A stretch of DNA of 36,476 bases from positions 1 to 36,476 of the forward strand of contig JAUJMR010000023.1 in NCBI GenBank assembly GCA_030446765.1, given 5' to 3'. The notes beneath the pieces were generated by a model, which saw only the letters and a list, made by a program, of their open reading frames with translations, did no database searches and was not told where the DNA came from. Origin of the DNA: Chloroflexia bacterium (GTDB lineage Bacteria; Chloroflexota; Chloroflexia; Thermobaculales; Thermobaculaceae). Positions 35,380 through 36,476 of this stretch are shown piece after piece. A program made the translations under genes and the position numbers. How positions within the stretch are numbered: the first letter of the stretch is position 1; each line of letters begins with the position of its first letter.

Positions 35380-36476
35380 CTGATCCAATATGATGTTGAC
35401 GGAGCGACACTTCCTTTCGGCGACGGCTCGCTCTCCACCAGGGGCCACGACCCGGCTCCAGGCTGTGCCCGCCGACCTCGCGCGCCGCTTCGCCCCCGCC
35501 ACGCACTGCCTCTATGAGTGGACATCGTACTGGCTCGACTACCCGGCGCGGATATGCTCCGTATCGGCGATCATCTCCTCCACCCGGTGAAGGGCTCCTT
35601 CTTCGAGGTCCGCTTCGAGAACCAGCTCGGTCTCTCCCAGATCCAGCCACTCGCCGGCGTGACGCCGCTCTGCCCGCCGCTGGTCGTGGAGGTGCTGTCG
35701 CCCAGTTCCCGTCGCCGCTGGCTCACCTGGAGTTCTACAGCACGCTGCTCGACGACCTGTACCTCCGGGCATCGCGCCTGCCGTTTACGTTCGCCGCGCC
35801 CACCACGCGCACCGCGCGCAGTCCTCCGCCCGCCGACACCGCTGTTCACGCTGCACTACCTGTGTGCCCACGCCCAAGAGATCAATGCGACCATCGCCAC
35901 CGTGCTCGCCCGGCCGCACCGGCAGTTGCGCGTCATCCGCAGTTCGTCCCCTCCACGAGGCCAGCGAGGCGGACGCCGACGTCTTGATCGGGATCCTCCA
36001 GTCCCCGGAGGAGTGGGTGCCGAACCGGACCTTGCCGCTCGCGCGAAGGCTCGGCGGCTACGCCCCGCGGCGGGTCTGGCAGCGCCAGCCCGAGGAGACG
36101 TTCGACACCCCGGAGGGGGGCTTCGTGCTCTCCTTCCTCGGTGCGCTCCTGGCCGCCACGGAGGCTTTGCCCAACGCCCCGTGGTGGCACAGTGTTCTGC
36201 AGGCCGCCAGCGCACCGTCCGCGATCTCACCAGCACGCTGCGGCAGACCCGACTCCACTCGATGTTCACAGAGGTCGGCCAGATGCAGCGCCTGCTCGCG
36301 TCCTCTCAGGTGGTCCTGCGCCGGGAGGGCTATCGGCAGATGCTGGAGCTTTGGCAGCAGTTCCACCGATCCCGCCGCCCGGTATTCGAGCCGCTCCAGC
36401 ACGCGATCGAAGTCCGCGATGTCGCCACGCTGTACGAGATGTGGGTGTTCTTCGCCCTCACCGAGCAGATCGGCGA
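35380..36476 (+). pseudogene. DUF2357 / PD-(D/E)XK (McrC-like) protein, frameshifted and cut by the window edge
   Basis: Restored, at least 365 residues, running off the right edge. Segments in order: QYDVDGATLPFGDGSLS, RLQAVPADLARRFAP, YEWTSYWLDYPAR, DHLLHPVKGSFFEVRFENQL, HLEFYSTLLDDLYLRAS, LHYLCAHAQEINATIA, QPEETFDTPEGGFVLSFLGA and QVVLRREGYRQMLELWQQF, then ATLYEMWVFFAL. The FDTPE element (ETPEN in homologues), the RREGYR segment and LYExW are typical of DUF2357 proteins, whose C-terminal part is a PD-(D/E)XK nuclease; that nuclease lies beyond the window. At least five frame changes occur. The start is uncertain: GGAGGAGG (35,366-35,373) is followed 6 nt later by CTG at 35380, which may be a misread ATG or GTG; an ATG at 35390 is less well placed. 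It follows the nuclease-helicase by about 90 nt in the same direction. Confidence 0.68.

Overview
The window is a GC-rich bacterial chromosome segment. Several things suggest a Chloroflexota bacterium, most likely near Thermomicrobia/Sphaerobacter. TTG and GTG starts with strong AGGAG-type ribosome sites are frequent. The LexA operator is of the Bacillus/Actinobacteria type. A DnaJ-HspR pair is present, and YidC is the short form without a large periplasmic domain. Short imperfect palindromes beginning GTCATTCCGAGCG lie between genes. The taxon is inferred from gene content, not tested.

Positions 1-11,400 hold DNA repair and stress genes: an exonuclease-helicase DinG diverging from lexA across a shared SOS box, a coupled membrane protein/phosphodiesterase pair, dnaJ-hspR, and a bifunctional (p)ppGpp synthetase/hydrolase. 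Positions 11,378-16,164 start with a GNAT acetyltransferase and continue with the conserved rpmH-rnpA-yidD-yidC-jag operon behind a near-consensus promoter, then a PfkB-like sugar kinase and a DUF167 protein whose C-terminus is encoded by one of the palindromic repeats. Positions 16,360-25,562 are mostly on the minus strand: a zinc-protease-like lipoprotein, a branched-chain aminotransferase, a PpiC-type foldase lipoprotein, an ECF sigma/zinc anti-sigma pair, a 42-residue membrane protein, a site-2 protease, a stand-alone 5'-3' exonuclease and a GH29 fucosidase. The foldase, sigma, anti-sigma and site-2 protease genes could form an envelope-stress module.

Positions 25,878-29,966 are a carbohydrate island: GH13 glycosidase, L-rhamnose mutarotase, a glyoxalase-fold protein, 2-keto-3-deoxygluconate kinase and KDPG aldolase. 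A DJ-1/PfpI protein follows. From 30,905 to the right edge lies the most interesting locus: a very large protein joining a Cas4/RecB-type nuclease, an RNase H-like domain and an SF1 (Upf1/DNA2-like) helicase, followed by a DUF2357-type (McrC-like) protein cut by the window edge. Together they look like a candidate two-gene DNA-processing or anti-phage system.

The window changes sharply in quality at about 25.9 kb. To the left every gene reads in one frame. To the right almost every long gene is broken by single-base indels, often in G or C runs, while catalytic motifs stay intact and no internal nonsense codon replaces a conserved residue. That pattern points to sequencing or assembly indels more than to gene decay, so the broken genes are described as the proteins they would encode once the frame is restored. 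No rRNA, tRNA, CRISPR array or insertion sequence was recognised.
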